Shown piece by piece: positions 36,375-42,439 of a stretch of DNA of 42,439 bases. The translations under genes were made by a program, and so were the position numbers. The notes under the pieces are model-generated. The model searched no databases, had not been told where the DNA came from, and saw only the letters and a program-made list of their open reading frames with translations. Within the stretch, counting starts at the first letter, position 1; each line of letters begins with the position of its first letter. Origin of the DNA: Bradyrhizobium neotropicale (lineage in GTDB: Bacteria; Pseudomonadota; Alphaproteobacteria; Rhizobiales; Xanthobacteraceae); the NCBI RefSeq assembly GCF_001641695.1, contig NZ_LSEF01000048.1, positions 18,895-61,333 of the forward strand, written 5' to 3'.

Positions 36375-39071
36375 TTACGCGCTTGTCTGCGGTGCCGGCG
36401 GCGGCGATGCCTGCCGCCGGAACAGGATGCGCTGGTACAGCCAGCCGATCGCGACCAGCACGATACCGAGGCACATGAACGACAGCGCTCGATAGACGCC
36501 CGTCAGCGTCGACATGTCGACGACGAAGGCTTTCAGGATCGTGAGCGCGATCACGACGGCGGAGGCGAGCCGCGCACGCTCCGAATTGACGAGGATGCCG
36601 ACGCCGAGCAGCACCACGCCGAAAGCGAGCCATCCGATCGAATAGGTGTATTGCTCGGCGCCCGTCGTTGCGCCGTAGAGCAGGACCGGCCCGTGATAGA
36701 AGCGGCGGATCTCCAGCGTCACGTAAGCGAGCGCGAATACCAGCGCGCCGCCCGCAATAGTGTTGGCGTAAGGCGCGGGGCGATGTCCTGCCACCGCATA
36801 GGACAGCAGCAGCATGAGCACCGCCGGCAGCGCGTAGCCGAGCAGCAGCAGGTTGAACACGAGGCCGCCGACATCGACGCTGCTGAGCAGCCACGGATTC
36901 TCCAGGATCAGGAGGCCAAACACGCTGATCAGCCCGGCGATCACCGTGAGGGCGACGGCGCTGACATTGTGCACGATGCTGTGGGTCCTCAACCGCAGCC
37001 GTTCCAGCCCGATTGCCATCGCGAGGGTGACGCAGAGCTGGAGCGCGAATTCGAGTAGCGAGGGCGGCGACGTCATGCGGCCGCCGGTCGCGAGGTGACG
37101 GATCTCCATGAAGGCGAGCAGCGCCGTGAACAGGATCGCGGCGGCCTCCACCATCCGCAGCGGCGGATCGTCGCCACGGCGGCGCAGGAAGCGGCTCGCC
37201 GCCCAGAACGACAGCGCGGGCAGGCCGTAGCCCCACAGCAGCCAATTGAAGATCGGTGTGGTGCCCACGGCGTCACCGACGATGCGCGGATCGTAGGCGA
37301 TCCGCGCGGTGACGATGCCTGCGAAGATGGCGGCGAGCCAGCGCAGGAACGGGATCGGCCGCTGCATCGAGATCCAGGCGGTGCCGAGCGACATCAGCGC
37401 CAGCGCGATTGTCAGCCAGCCCTTCTCCAGCGCGAAGGTCAGCGCCAGCGCGAGCGCGCCGAGCGTGCCGGTGGCGAACAGGGCGATGGAGATCGCAATA
37501 CCCGGCCGGGTCTCGCGGCGCGTGAGCGCTTCAGTCGCTGCGCCGAACGAAGCGGCAAGCAGCACCGCAAGGATCGCAAACGGGATCGAGCGGTCGAGAT
37601 GGGCGATGCGTGCGTAAAGCGCGACGAGAAGCGCGATCGGGGTTGCGACCGCGGTCGCCGACCACACGATCGGGATGATCGCCGAGCTTGAACGGCCCTG
37701 TGCGAGAAAGCCGGCAACGCCGAAGCCGGCCGCGAAGATCGCTGCCATCACAAGATGCAAGGTCACTGCGCTGTCGGTCGCGGTCGGGCCGATGCCGGGC
37801 AGGGGGCCGCCCGGCAGGACCAGCATGTCCGGATTGGCGCGCACCGCCCATTCGGCGAACACGATGAAGACGGTGGCGCTGGCCGCGCCCAGCGCGCCGG
37901 TCGCCGCCGGTGCGCGCCAGGCAACGGCGAGCGTTGCCGCGACAAGGAGCGTGAAGGCGATCAGCGCAAGATCGGCATGCGCGCTCGACAGCACGATCAG
38001 CATCGCGCCGAACAGATACGCGGCGAGCGCGCTCGACGAGACCGGCTCGATCTGGCCGTCGTCGATCGTGGGGCCGAACATGAAGCCGCAGACGACGAGG
38101 AGCGCGGCGAGCACGGAGCCTGCGATCACGTGGAAGGCATGCGGCGCGACCTGCAACTCGGCGACATCGAGGCCGGGGAAGGTCCAGAGCACGGCGAAGG
38201 CGATGGTGGTCACCGCGAGCCAGCGCCACAGCCGGATGCGGGCAAGACCGAAGCTCGCGGCGCTGACGACGGCGAGATAGACGTAGAGCGCCCAATAGTC
38301 CGGCTTGCCGCTGGAGACGAGGACGGGCGTGACGAAGGCGCCGACCACGCCGAGGCCGGCGAGCGCGGGTCCATGCAGCAACGCAGCGGCGAGCGTGGCG
38401 AGCGCGACGAGGCCGAGCATCACGAAGGCTGTCGCGGGAACGAGGAAGCCGTAGAGCGCGTAGGCGGCGTAGATGGTCGCAAACGCCACCGCCGTTCCGG
38501 CCGCGGTGAGGATCGCCGGAATGTTGGCGATCGGCAGCGCCTGGATGTTGGAGATGCTCTCCTTGCGCCGCGTCCATTCGCCGGCGCCGAGCAGCGCCAG
38601 CGCGAACAGGCCGCCGAGGAAGACGCGCACGCCGGGGCCGACGAGGCCGGCCTCGATCGAATAGCGCACCATGAAGAAGCCGCCGAGCGCGAGCGCAAGG
38701 CCGCCGATCCACACCACCCAGCGCGTGCCGAGGCGCTCCTCGAAGCCGGGCCCGGCAGTCGGTGCCGGCGGCGGCACATCGGGGCTCGGCTCGAGCGGCG
38801 GCGGTGCGGCGGCATCAGCGACGAGAGGCGGCGCCAGTTCGGCCTCGGGCGCGATGGGCGGCGGCTCTGGCGCGGCTTCGGCGGGCGCCGACCCCTGCTC
38901 CTGGAAGGGCACCAGCGGCGGCGGCTGGATCGGCCGCTGGCCTTGCAGCGCTGCCTCCAGCGAGCTCAGCCGCCTGCGCAGCTCGGTTGCCTGATTGGAG
39001 GCCTTCATCGCGATCAGGAAGGCGGCGACCGCGAGCATCACCGCAAAGACGTCGAACGGGGCGTCGAACAT
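36375..39071 (-). CDS. DUF2339-family polytopic membrane protein
   Basis: This 898-residue protein has an N-terminal TM segment (FDVFAVMLAVAAFLIAMKA), a short coiled-coil (TELRRRLSSLEAALQG) and a Pro/Ala-rich stretch to ~residue 120. RLGTRWVVWIGGLALALGGFFMVRYSIEAG then opens a run of some 20 or more hydrophobic segments to the C-terminus. This architecture is that of DUF2339, large inner-membrane proteins of unknown function. GGAGG lies 4 bp before the ATG at 39071. It follows the NadQ-like gene by 46 bp on the same strand and is probably co-transcribed with it. Its last codon is 3 bp from the stop of the convergent chemoreceptor gene. Confidence 0.87.
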   Translation of the reverse strand: MFDAPFDVFAVMLAVAAFLIAMKASNQATELRRRLSSLEAALQGQRPIQPPPLVPFQEQGSAPAEAAPEPPPIAPEAELAPPLVADAAAPPPLEPSPDVPPPAPTAGPGFEERLGTRWVVWIGGLALALGGFFMVRYSIEAGLVGPGVRVFLGGLFALALLGAGEWTRRKESISNIQALPIANIPAILTAAGTAVAFATIYAAYALYGFLVPATAFVMLGLVALATLAAALLHGPALAGLGVVGAFVTPVLVSSGKPDYWALYVYLAVVSAASFGLARIRLWRWLAVTTIAFAVLWTFPGLDVAELQVAPHAFHVIAGSVLAALLVVCGFMFGPTIDDGQIEPVSSSALAAYLFGAMLIVLSSAHADLALIAFTLLVAATLAVAWRAPAATGALGAASATVFIVFAEWAVRANPDMLVLPGGPLPGIGPTATDSAVTLHLVMAAIFAAGFGVAGFLAQGRSSSAIIPIVWSATAVATPIALLVALYARIAHLDRSIPFAILAVLLAASFGAATEALTRRETRPGIAISIALFATGTLGALALALTFALEKGWLTIALALMSLGTAWISMQRPIPFLRWLAAIFAGIVTARIAYDPRIVGDAVGTTPIFNWLLWGYGLPALSFWAASRFLRRRGDDPPLRMVEAAAILFTALLAFMEIRHLATGGRMTSPPSLLEFALQLCVTLAMAIGLERLRLRTHSIVHNVSAVALTVIAGLISVFGLLILENPWLLSSVDVGGLVFNLLLLGYALPAVLMLLLSYAVAGHRPAPYANTIAGGALVFALAYVTLEIRRFYHGPVLLYGATTGAEQYTYSIGWLAFGVVLLGVGILVNSERARLASAVVIALTILKAFVVDMSTLTGVYRALSFMCLGIVLVAIGWLYQRILFRRQASPPPAPQTSA

Positions 39072-39117
39072 AAGGCCTCCAGGCAATCGGCGCACAACGG
39101 CCGATCACGCAAATGGT

Positions 39118-40086
39118 CTAGCGCCGGGAGCGCACGCGCAAGCCGGGTGCCGGCCGCTCCTGGAGCACTTCGCGCCGGAAGCGATAGAGCGCTGCCGGCC
39201 GTCCGCCAGTCTGTGTCGACATCACCCCGGTCGGTTCGACCAAGGCTTCCGTCTCGACCAATCGGCGGAAATTCTGCTTGTGCAGGTGCCGGCCGGAGAT
39301 CGCCTCCACCGTGTACTGCAATTCGGTGAGTGTGAACTCGGCAGGCAAAAGTTCAAAGACGACAGGACGATACTTCAGTTTTGCACGCAGCCGGGCGATC
39401 GCGGTGGCGAGGATTCGGCGATGGTCGTACCGCATCGAAGTGCCGAGCGCGGGCAGCGTCTTGCGCGCTAATGCCGCAGGGCGGCCGTCGCGTCGCGCCT
39501 CCTCGATCAGGCCGGCCTCATAGAGCAGCTCGTAGCGGTCGAGCACACGCTCCTCGTCCCAGGCCGCGCCATCGACGCCGAAATAGAGCCGCACGCGATC
39601 CTTGCGCGGCAGCGCACGGGTCGTCTCCGGCGTTTCCTCCTCTGCCCATTTCGTCAGCGGCGGGACGATGTCGTGGGCGATGATCGCGGGCGGCTCCTCG
39701 CGCCAGTCCTCCCAGGGAAAGAACCGGTACCAGGGCTCGAAGCTCGCCGCCGTCGCGGCGACCGCTCCGTCGACCGCACGCGTCAGCGCGAGATAGCCGA
39801 TCGACACGGTGTGCGCGCCGGTGTCGGCGACCTCGGCATGGCGGCCGCGATCGCCGAACGTGTAGAGCTGCTCGACATAGCCGAGCCTTAAGGCCGCCTG
39901 CTCCTCGACCCAGGCGCGCAAACCGATTTCGAAAGTGCGATGGCTCAGCGCATCGAACGGACCGAACGGCAGGCCGATGAGCCCGTCGTCGCCGCGCGCG
40001 GTGAGGACCAGCGGCTCATGGTGCTCGATCGCGACAATCGCGGCAGTCAGGCCGATCTCGATCGGCGTCAGCAGCTTGTCGCTCAT
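39118..40086 (-). CDS. nadQ: NadQ/NrtR-like regulator: degenerate Nudix plus winged helix
   Basis: This 322-residue protein has two parts. Residues 1 to ~230 resemble a Nudix-like fold in which the catalytic Nudix box is eroded: around residues 42-63 only WVEEQ remains of the usual RE..EE pattern. Residues ~240-305 match the NrtR-type winged helix: FELLPAEFTLTELQYTVEAI, HKQNFRRLVE and GGRPAALYRF. Regulators of this build sense NAD-related nucleotides and repress NAD genes. The long form without a working Nudix box is what I recall for alphaproteobacterial NadQ (COG4111). The nadA operon with two palindromic boxes is 11 kb away on the same strand. The ATG at 40086 was chosen because SDKLLTPIEIGLTAAIVAI starts the domain. 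Confidence 0.78.
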   Translation of the reverse strand: MSDKLLTPIEIGLTAAIVAIEHHEPLVLTARGDDGLIGLPFGPFDALSHRTFEIGLRAWVEEQAALRLGYVEQLYTFGDRGRHAEVADTGAHTVSIGYLALTRAVDGAVAATAASFEPWYRFFPWEDWREEPPAIIAHDIVPPLTKWAEEETPETTRALPRKDRVRLYFGVDGAAWDEERVLDRYELLYEAGLIEEARRDGRPAALARKTLPALGTSMRYDHRRILATAIARLRAKLKYRPVVFELLPAEFTLTELQYTVEAISGRHLHKQNFRRLVETEALVEPTGVMSTQTGGRPAALYRFRREVLQERPAPGLRVRSRR

Positions 40087-40155
40087 CCGGCAACCGACAG
40101 CGTTACTGAAACGGAGGTCATGCTGATCGGCTCGATGTGTCCGCGAACTCGCTGC

Positions 40156-40284
40156 ACCTCTCCCGCTTGCGGGGGAGGTCGGATCGCATCGTAAGATGCG
40201 ATCCGGGTGGGGGCTGTCTCCGCTCGGGGAGTGTTCATTGAGGAAGCACCCCCAACCCAACCCTCCCCCGCAAGCGGGAGAGGG
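40156..40284. repeat. Repeat family C, copy 3
   Basis: Left hairpin ACCTCTCCCGC-TT-GCGGGGGAGGT, an inner GATCGCATC / GATGCGATC palindrome, a GTGGGGGC segment and a right hairpin CCCTCCCCCGC-AA-GCGGGAGAGGG. It fills most of the 226-bp gap between the tyrosine phosphatase gene and the NadQ-like gene. Confidence 0.88.
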
Positions 40285-40312
40285 AGCGCACCTGCGATGT
40301 GGCGCGTTGGGG

Positions 40313-40819
40313 TCATTCGAGCTCGATTGCGAAGGGGCGGCCCTCGACCAGCATCGCACCTGGGCCCATCTCGTCGAGCGCGCGCAGCATGCGGCCGTTG
40401 CGCCCCAATGCGCGGTCGGCGAGGCTGACGATGCGCCGGTTCGGCGAGGCGATCGGCGAGGCCGCGCGGATCTTTCTGGCGATCTCGCTCTCGTCGCGCT
40501 GCGGGTTGAGCGCGCAGGCGGCGGCAAAGGCGCTCGCGGTGGAGCGGCTGATGCCGGCATAGCAATGCACGACCATCGGCGCGATGCGGTCCCAGCCGCG
40601 CACGAAGTTCAGCACCTGCTCGATATGTGCTTCCGACGGCGCGACAAAGCCGTCCATCTCCTCGGTGATGTCGTCCATCGACACCTTGAGATGATTGGCC
40701 GGCAGCACCGAGACAGGGCGCGCCACCTGCTCGACATTGGCCATCACCGTCAGCACGTGGCTGGCTCCGGTGAGGCGGACAGTTTCGGGAAGCGCGGCGA
40801 GGGAGCAGACGTGGATCAT
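40313..40819 (-). CDS. Protein tyrosine phosphatase family protein (dual-specificity-like)
   Basis: This 168-residue protein has the Cys-X5-Arg phosphatase signature HCYAGISRS, with nucleophile Cys86 and Arg92, and a likely general-acid Asp in SMDDI (Asp49/Asp50). The remainder matches compact bacterial tyrosine phosphatase-like proteins with LTVMANVEQVARP and SPIASPNRRIVSLADRALG. The substrate is unknown. It could act on phosphotyrosine, phosphosugars or phosphoinositides. It lies upstream of the NadQ-like and DUF2339 genes on the same strand, but repeat C occupies the gap after it, so co-transcription is uncertain. Confidence 0.85.
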   Translation of the reverse strand: MIHVCSLAALPETVRLTGASHVLTVMANVEQVARPVSVLPANHLKVSMDDITEEMDGFVAPSEAHIEQVLNFVRGWDRIAPMVVHCYAGISRSTASAFAAACALNPQRDESEIARKIRAASPIASPNRRIVSLADRALGRNGRMLRALDEMGPGAMLVEGRPFAIELE

Positions 40820-40855
40820 GGCGGACCTTTTTGCCGGCGATTATAGCGAGCGACT

Positions 40856-40947
40856 GTAGGGTGGGCAAAGCGAAGCGTGCCCACCACTTTCGTTGCACTC
40901 GCGAAAAGATGGTGGGCACGGCGCGAGTGCGCCTTTACCCACCCTAC
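40856..40947. repeat. Repeat family B, copy 3 (92-bp palindrome)
   Basis: Starts GTAGGGTGGGCAAAGCGAAG, has inner GTGCCCACC / GGTGGGCAC arms and ends GCGCCTTTACCCACCCTAC. The left region of the IS1182-type element starts directly at its right edge. Confidence 0.9.
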
Positions 40948-41021
40948 GAGACTGTGAATCTTTTTGTACCGGGCGTTGGGCGGATGTGATTCTCTGAGCA
41001 GGTTGATTGCTGGAGGCAGTG

Positions 41022-42350
41022 ATGTCTGACGACGGACTTTTTGGCGAATTGCCGGAACAGTCGGGGCCACGAACCGAGGAGGTGCCGCGGGGTGGACCTC
41101 GGCTGCGCGAGCCTGTTCGCAATCAGATCGAGTTGCGAGCGGTCGATATTGATAGCCTGATCGGGCAGGATCATCCGGCACGGGTGATCTGGGCTTATGT
41201 TGAGGGGCTGGACCTGAGCGAGCTGGAGGATCGGGTCAAGGCGAGGGAAAACACGCCCGGCCATCCAGCACCGTCGCCGCGGCTGTTGCTGGCGCTTTGG
41301 CTTTACGCCACGAGCGATGGCGTTGGCAGCGCGCGTGCCTTGGACCGACTCTGCGATAGTCACGACGTCTATCGCTGGCTCTGCGGCGGCGTGTCTTTGA
41401 ACCATCATACGCTGTCGGACTTCCGGGTCGGCTGTGCCGACTTGCTCGACCGTTTGCTGGTCGAACATCTGATGGCCCTGAATGAGGCAGGGCTGGTCGA
41501 TCTGGAGAAGCTGACTCAGGACGGGGTGCGGATACGGGCGAGTGCGGGAACTGGCTCCTTCCGGCGGGAGGCGACGCTGGATCGGCAGATGGCACAGGCG
41601 AAGGCCGTAGTGGAAGAGCTCAGGCGCGAGGTTGATGCGGATCCGGAAGCCAGCAATCGGCGCATCCGGGCTGCCAGGGAGCGTGCGGCGCGGGAACGCA
41701 GCGAGCGGGTGCAAGCGGCCCAAGCCGCGCTGGCTGAGATCAGGCGCAAGCGAAAGCAGCTCGACGACAAGGGCGGCAACGGCAAAAAGCCGAAGGAATC
41801 ACGTGCCTCCACCACTGATCCGCAAGCACGGGTGATGAAGATGGCGGATGCCGGCTTCCGCCCGGCCTACAATGTGCAGGTCGCCAGTGCAGCCGGCGAA
41901 CTGCTCGTGGTCGCGATCGATGTCGACAACAGCGGCTCAGATCGTGGCTTGATGCGGCCGATGCTGGAGCGAACGCGCGCTCGGCTGAAGCGCTTGCCAG
42001 GCCGCTACCTCGCCGATGGCGGGTTCTGCAGTGGCGAGGACATCGAATGGGCGCATGGCGAAGGTGTTGAGATTTACTGTCCTCCCCCCAAATCCAGGAG
42101 CGGTGTCGATCCCTTTTTACCCCGGAGCAGCGACGGTCCTGGGGTAGCGGCTTGGCGTGCTCGCATGGCCAGCGAAGCCGGCAAGGCACAGTACCAAGCC
42201 CGCACGATCTGCGAATGCATCCATGCCCGATGGCGGAACTGGGACCTCAGGCAATTGACCGTGCGCGGCATCGAGAAGATTCGTGCCGTCGTGCTCTGGT
42301 ACGCCCTCACCAACAACATCCTGCAAGGACACCGTCTCGCAAAAGCATAG
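41022..42350 (+). CDS. IS1182-family transposase (DDE)
   Basis: This 442-residue transposase moves the surrounding element by a DDE cut-and-paste mechanism. Order of parts: an N-terminal DNA-binding region (~60-150, with PRLLLALWLYATSDGVGSAR and LNHHTLSDFR), candidate catalytic Asp167 in LTQDGVRIRA, a charged coiled-coil (~180-245), candidate Asp332 in YLADGGFCSGEDI and candidate Glu398 in RTICECIHARWR, then the family end LTVRGIEKIRAVVLWYAL. The frame is unbroken, so it may be active. GGAGG lies 6 bp before the ATG at 41022. The DDE residues are assigned by motif position, not by alignment. Confidence 0.92.
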   Translation: MSDDGLFGELPEQSGPRTEEVPRGGPRLREPVRNQIELRAVDIDSLIGQDHPARVIWAYVEGLDLSELEDRVKARENTPGHPAPSPRLLLALWLYATSDGVGSARALDRLCDSHDVYRWLCGGVSLNHHTLSDFRVGCADLLDRLLVEHLMALNEAGLVDLEKLTQDGVRIRASAGTGSFRREATLDRQMAQAKAVVEELRREVDADPEASNRRIRAARERAARERSERVQAAQAALAEIRRKRKQLDDKGGNGKKPKESRASTTDPQARVMKMADAGFRPAYNVQVASAAGELLVVAIDVDNSGSDRGLMRPMLERTRARLKRLPGRYLADGGFCSGEDIEWAHGEGVEIYCPPPKSRSGVDPFLPRSSDGPGVAAWRARMASEAGKAQYQARTICECIHARWRNWDLRQLTVRGIEKIRAVVLWYALTNNILQGHRLAKA

Positions 42351-42365
42351 ACCGCAGAAGCGGAC

Positions 42366-42386
42366 CCGGCGGCCTGACGCCGCCGG
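42366..42386. other. Perfect GC hairpin after the transposase gene
   Basis: CCGGCGGC-CTGAC-GCCGCCGG (8-bp perfect stem, 5-nt loop) begins 16 bp after the transposase stop and is followed by CTTCTT. It could terminate transposase mRNA, though the T-run is poor. Confidence 0.5.
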
Positions 42387-42390
42387 CTTC

Positions 42391-42426
42391 TTGCCATCAG
42401 GGAGCCCTACCGCTCCTTGATGGCAA
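42391..42426. other. 15-bp stem hairpin near the IS right side
   Basis: TTGCCATCAGGGAGC-CCTACC-GCTCCTTGATGGCAA has a 15-bp stem with one mismatch and a 6-nt loop. It lies just after the GC hairpin and close to the window end. It may be part of the IS 3' region. Confidence 0.55.
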
Positions 42427-42439
42427 ATGCCGAAACAAA

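Larger units (their letters stand above)
40948..42439 (+). mobile_element. IS1182-family insertion sequence, right end beyond window
   Basis: The stretch holds one intact IS1182-type transposase gene. The left boundary is placed at the end of repeat B copy 3, where the sequence changes to GACTGTGAATCTTTTTGTAC, a plausible terminal repeat. No inverted copy of that sequence occurs before the window ends, so the right terminus and any target-site duplication are not visible. The exact left end is uncertain by a few bases. Confidence 0.7.

Overview
The window looks like a chromosomal core segment of a Bradyrhizobium-type alphaproteobacterium (Rhizobiales). The basis is high GC, strong G/C third-position bias, protein families and gene order typical of that group (DUF1236, DUF3096 and DUF6894 proteins, separate glyQ/glyS, a nadA-nadB-nadC operon), and many rhizobial-style palindromic intergenic repeats. 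The genus is an inference from recognition; no 16S gene or other marker is present. Most genes are housekeeping. One insertion sequence begins near the right edge and runs out of the window.

Layout, left to right. 1-4.8 kb: the 3' end of rnhB, a GT-C membrane glycosyltransferase, a convergent family-4-like uracil-DNA glycosylase, and ETF-ubiquinone oxidoreductase. 5-7.8 kb: an exported TPR protein and ispE. 8-11.4 kb: a leftward set hxlR-type regulator, KAS II (fabF-like), LysE-type exporter and alpha/beta hydrolase, with a perfect inverted repeat in the hxlR promoter region. 11.8-15.4 kb: a polyprenyl diphosphate synthase diverging from a DUF2007 protein, a TrmN6-like methyltransferase, a 32-residue membrane peptide, an S49 peptidase and a small membrane protein. 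15.6-18.7 kb: glyQ-glyS. 18.9-22.7 kb: DUF1236 and DUF3096 small proteins, then ppdK with a histone-H1-like N-terminal tail. 23.3-24.7 kb: a SleB-type cell-wall hydrolase. 24.9-28.5 kb: the nadABC operon read leftward. 28.9-32.3 kb: an MFS transporter, an AcuI/YhdH-type reductase, an unknown exported protein and a DUF6894 protein. 32.5-36.4 kb: two tandem methyl-accepting chemotaxis proteins. 36.4-40.8 kb: a leftward group of a tyrosine phosphatase, a NadQ/NrtR-like regulator and a DUF2339 membrane protein. 40.9 kb to the end: an IS1182-family element.

The most connected story is NAD synthesis. nadA is preceded by two copies of a 19-bp palindrome of the form TATRCTC-N5-GAGTAWA, with centres 74 bp apart. 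About 11 kb away lies a gene for a degenerate-Nudix plus winged-helix protein that resembles NadQ, a proposed NAD-biosynthesis repressor of alphaproteobacteria. Regulator and target may therefore both be in view.

Intergenic space is heavily occupied by at least six families of imperfect palindromes, here called A to F. Family A has three copies of exactly 80 bp, family B three of 92-93 bp, and family C three of about 130-145 bp. I saw no CRISPR array, rRNA, tRNA, prophage or defence system. Nothing here is a clear new multi-gene system. The best leads are the NAD regulatory circuit, the HxlR/KAS/exporter/hydrolase set, the PPDK tail, the cysteine-poor uracil-DNA glycosylase, the 32-residue peptide and the repeat families.
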